Below, in pieces: positions 41,962-42,277 of a stretch of 42,277 nucleotides of DNA. The notes under the pieces were generated by a model, which saw nothing but the letters and a program-made list of their open reading frames with translations, was not told where the DNA came from and searched no databases. This stretch comes from Solirhodobacter olei (GTDB lineage: Bacteria > Pseudomonadota > Alphaproteobacteria > Rhodobacterales > Rhodobacteraceae). The stretch is taken from the NCBI RefSeq assembly GCF_004010155.1, contig NZ_RRYH01000038.1:1-42277 (forward strand), given 5' to 3'. Within the stretch, counting starts at the first letter, position 1. Each line of letters starts with the position of its first letter. The translations under genes and the position numbers were made by a program.

Positions 41962-42277
41962 TCACGCCGCGGCAGTTCCACAAATTTGAGATGCCTTCGT
42001 GCCGCTCAGGTCGAGTGAGCAGCCGCTGACGGCAGATGCATTCCGTAAGGCGCGTAAGGCTTCGATGTCCGGCTCCGACAACTCCAGCGTCGCGATGTCC
42101 GCCAGCCGGGGCAAATCGAGGATATCGAAATCGTTTGGGGTGTTGATCTGGATCGTCCCATTGTCGCGCAGCGCGTGGATAGCCCGGCTAATAGACTCGG
42201 CGCGCGTGCCAAGATAGTGGGCGAGATCCACGCGCCCCATGGGAAGACGGATATGAAGCGCATTCGGGCGTTGTGAC
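41962..42277 (-). CDS. Crp/Fnr-family regulator, C-terminal part (runs off the window)
   Basis: The minus-strand frame is open to the window edge, so only the last 104 residues are seen. They hold the Crp-type winged helix: IRLPMGRVDLAHYLGTRAES, then ISRAIHALRDNGTIQI. The recognition helix has E-x2-S-R, as in FNR and FixK, which read TTGAT half-sites. About 50 residues follow the wing (LELSEPDIEALRALRNASAV), longer than usual. The sensory N-terminal domain, and hence whether it has an Fe-S cluster, lies outside the window. Confidence 0.8.
   Translation of the reverse strand, partial: SQRPNALHIRLPMGRVDLAHYLGTRAESISRAIHALRDNGTIQINTPNDFDILDLPRLADIATLELSEPDIEALRALRNASAVSGCSLDLSGTKASQICGTAAA

Noticed and set aside
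1-42277. CRISPR array, tRNA, rRNA or complete insertion sequence
   Set aside because: No regularly spaced repeat-spacer pattern, no cloverleaf-like TTCGA arm with acceptor stem and no pair of terminal inverted repeats around a full transposase was found; the TTTCGA repeats near 950-1050 are too short and irregular for CRISPR.

Overview
The window looks like an alphaproteobacterial accessory region, most likely from a Rhodobacterales / Paracoccaceae-type bacterium. The grounds are high GC, dense overlapping operons, the AnmK and MurQ types, TAXI-TRAP and DUF849 genes, and DUF465- and DUF1344-type small proteins. I see no rRNA, tRNA, CRISPR array or complete mobile element. Mobile-element relics (a Tn3-family inverted repeat with the tail of its transposase, and an IS5-like transposase fragment), truncated genes and several gene-poor gaps indicate repeated rearrangement.

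Left end (1-3.5 kb): the 3' end of a coiled-coil gene that may belong to a mobilisation module, then two overlapping small genes (ribbon-helix-helix-like; lipoyl-like without the modifiable Lys), then a Fic AMP-transferase gene whose leader carries a phased array of TTTCGA direct repeats, a short possibly truncated ORF, and a gap.

Muropeptide module (3.5-15.3 kb): the most coherent system here. Nine minus-strand genes, in transcription order murA - BadF-type sugar kinase - murQ - peptide-type binding protein - two permeases - fused ATPase - cytosolic serine hydrolase - anmK, lie opposite a divergent RpiR/MurR-type regulator. Both promoter regions carry the same dyad, GAATA-N3-TATTC, 9-10 bp upstream of a TTGACA -35 box. 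I infer an ABC importer for cell-wall fragments feeding anhydroMurNAc and GlcNAc into GlcNAc-6-P.

15.7-24.6 kb: an alpha/beta hydrolase and a CrtA-like protein, then a second catabolic unit. It has a DUF849 beta-keto acid cleavage enzyme divergent from an RpiR regulator, a class III aminotransferase, and a two-part TAXI-TRAP transporter. A plausible job is uptake, transamination and thiolytic-type cleavage of a beta-amino acid.

24.6-42.3 kb: a mosaic of ion-transport and stress genes separated by relics. It holds a DUF1344 protein, a glycine-zipper protein, a MgtC/DUF4010 membrane protein, a Ca2+/cation antiporter, a tandem universal stress protein and an SLC13/RCK permease. It also holds an isocitrate-dehydrogenase-like protein lacking its catalytic Tyr and Lys, a divergent Cys-free LysR regulator, a P2-type cation ATPase, a histidine kinase with a FixL-like PAS domain, and a Crp/Fnr-type regulator cut by the window edge. 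The last two suggest an oxygen- or redox-responsive setting for the ion and stress genes.
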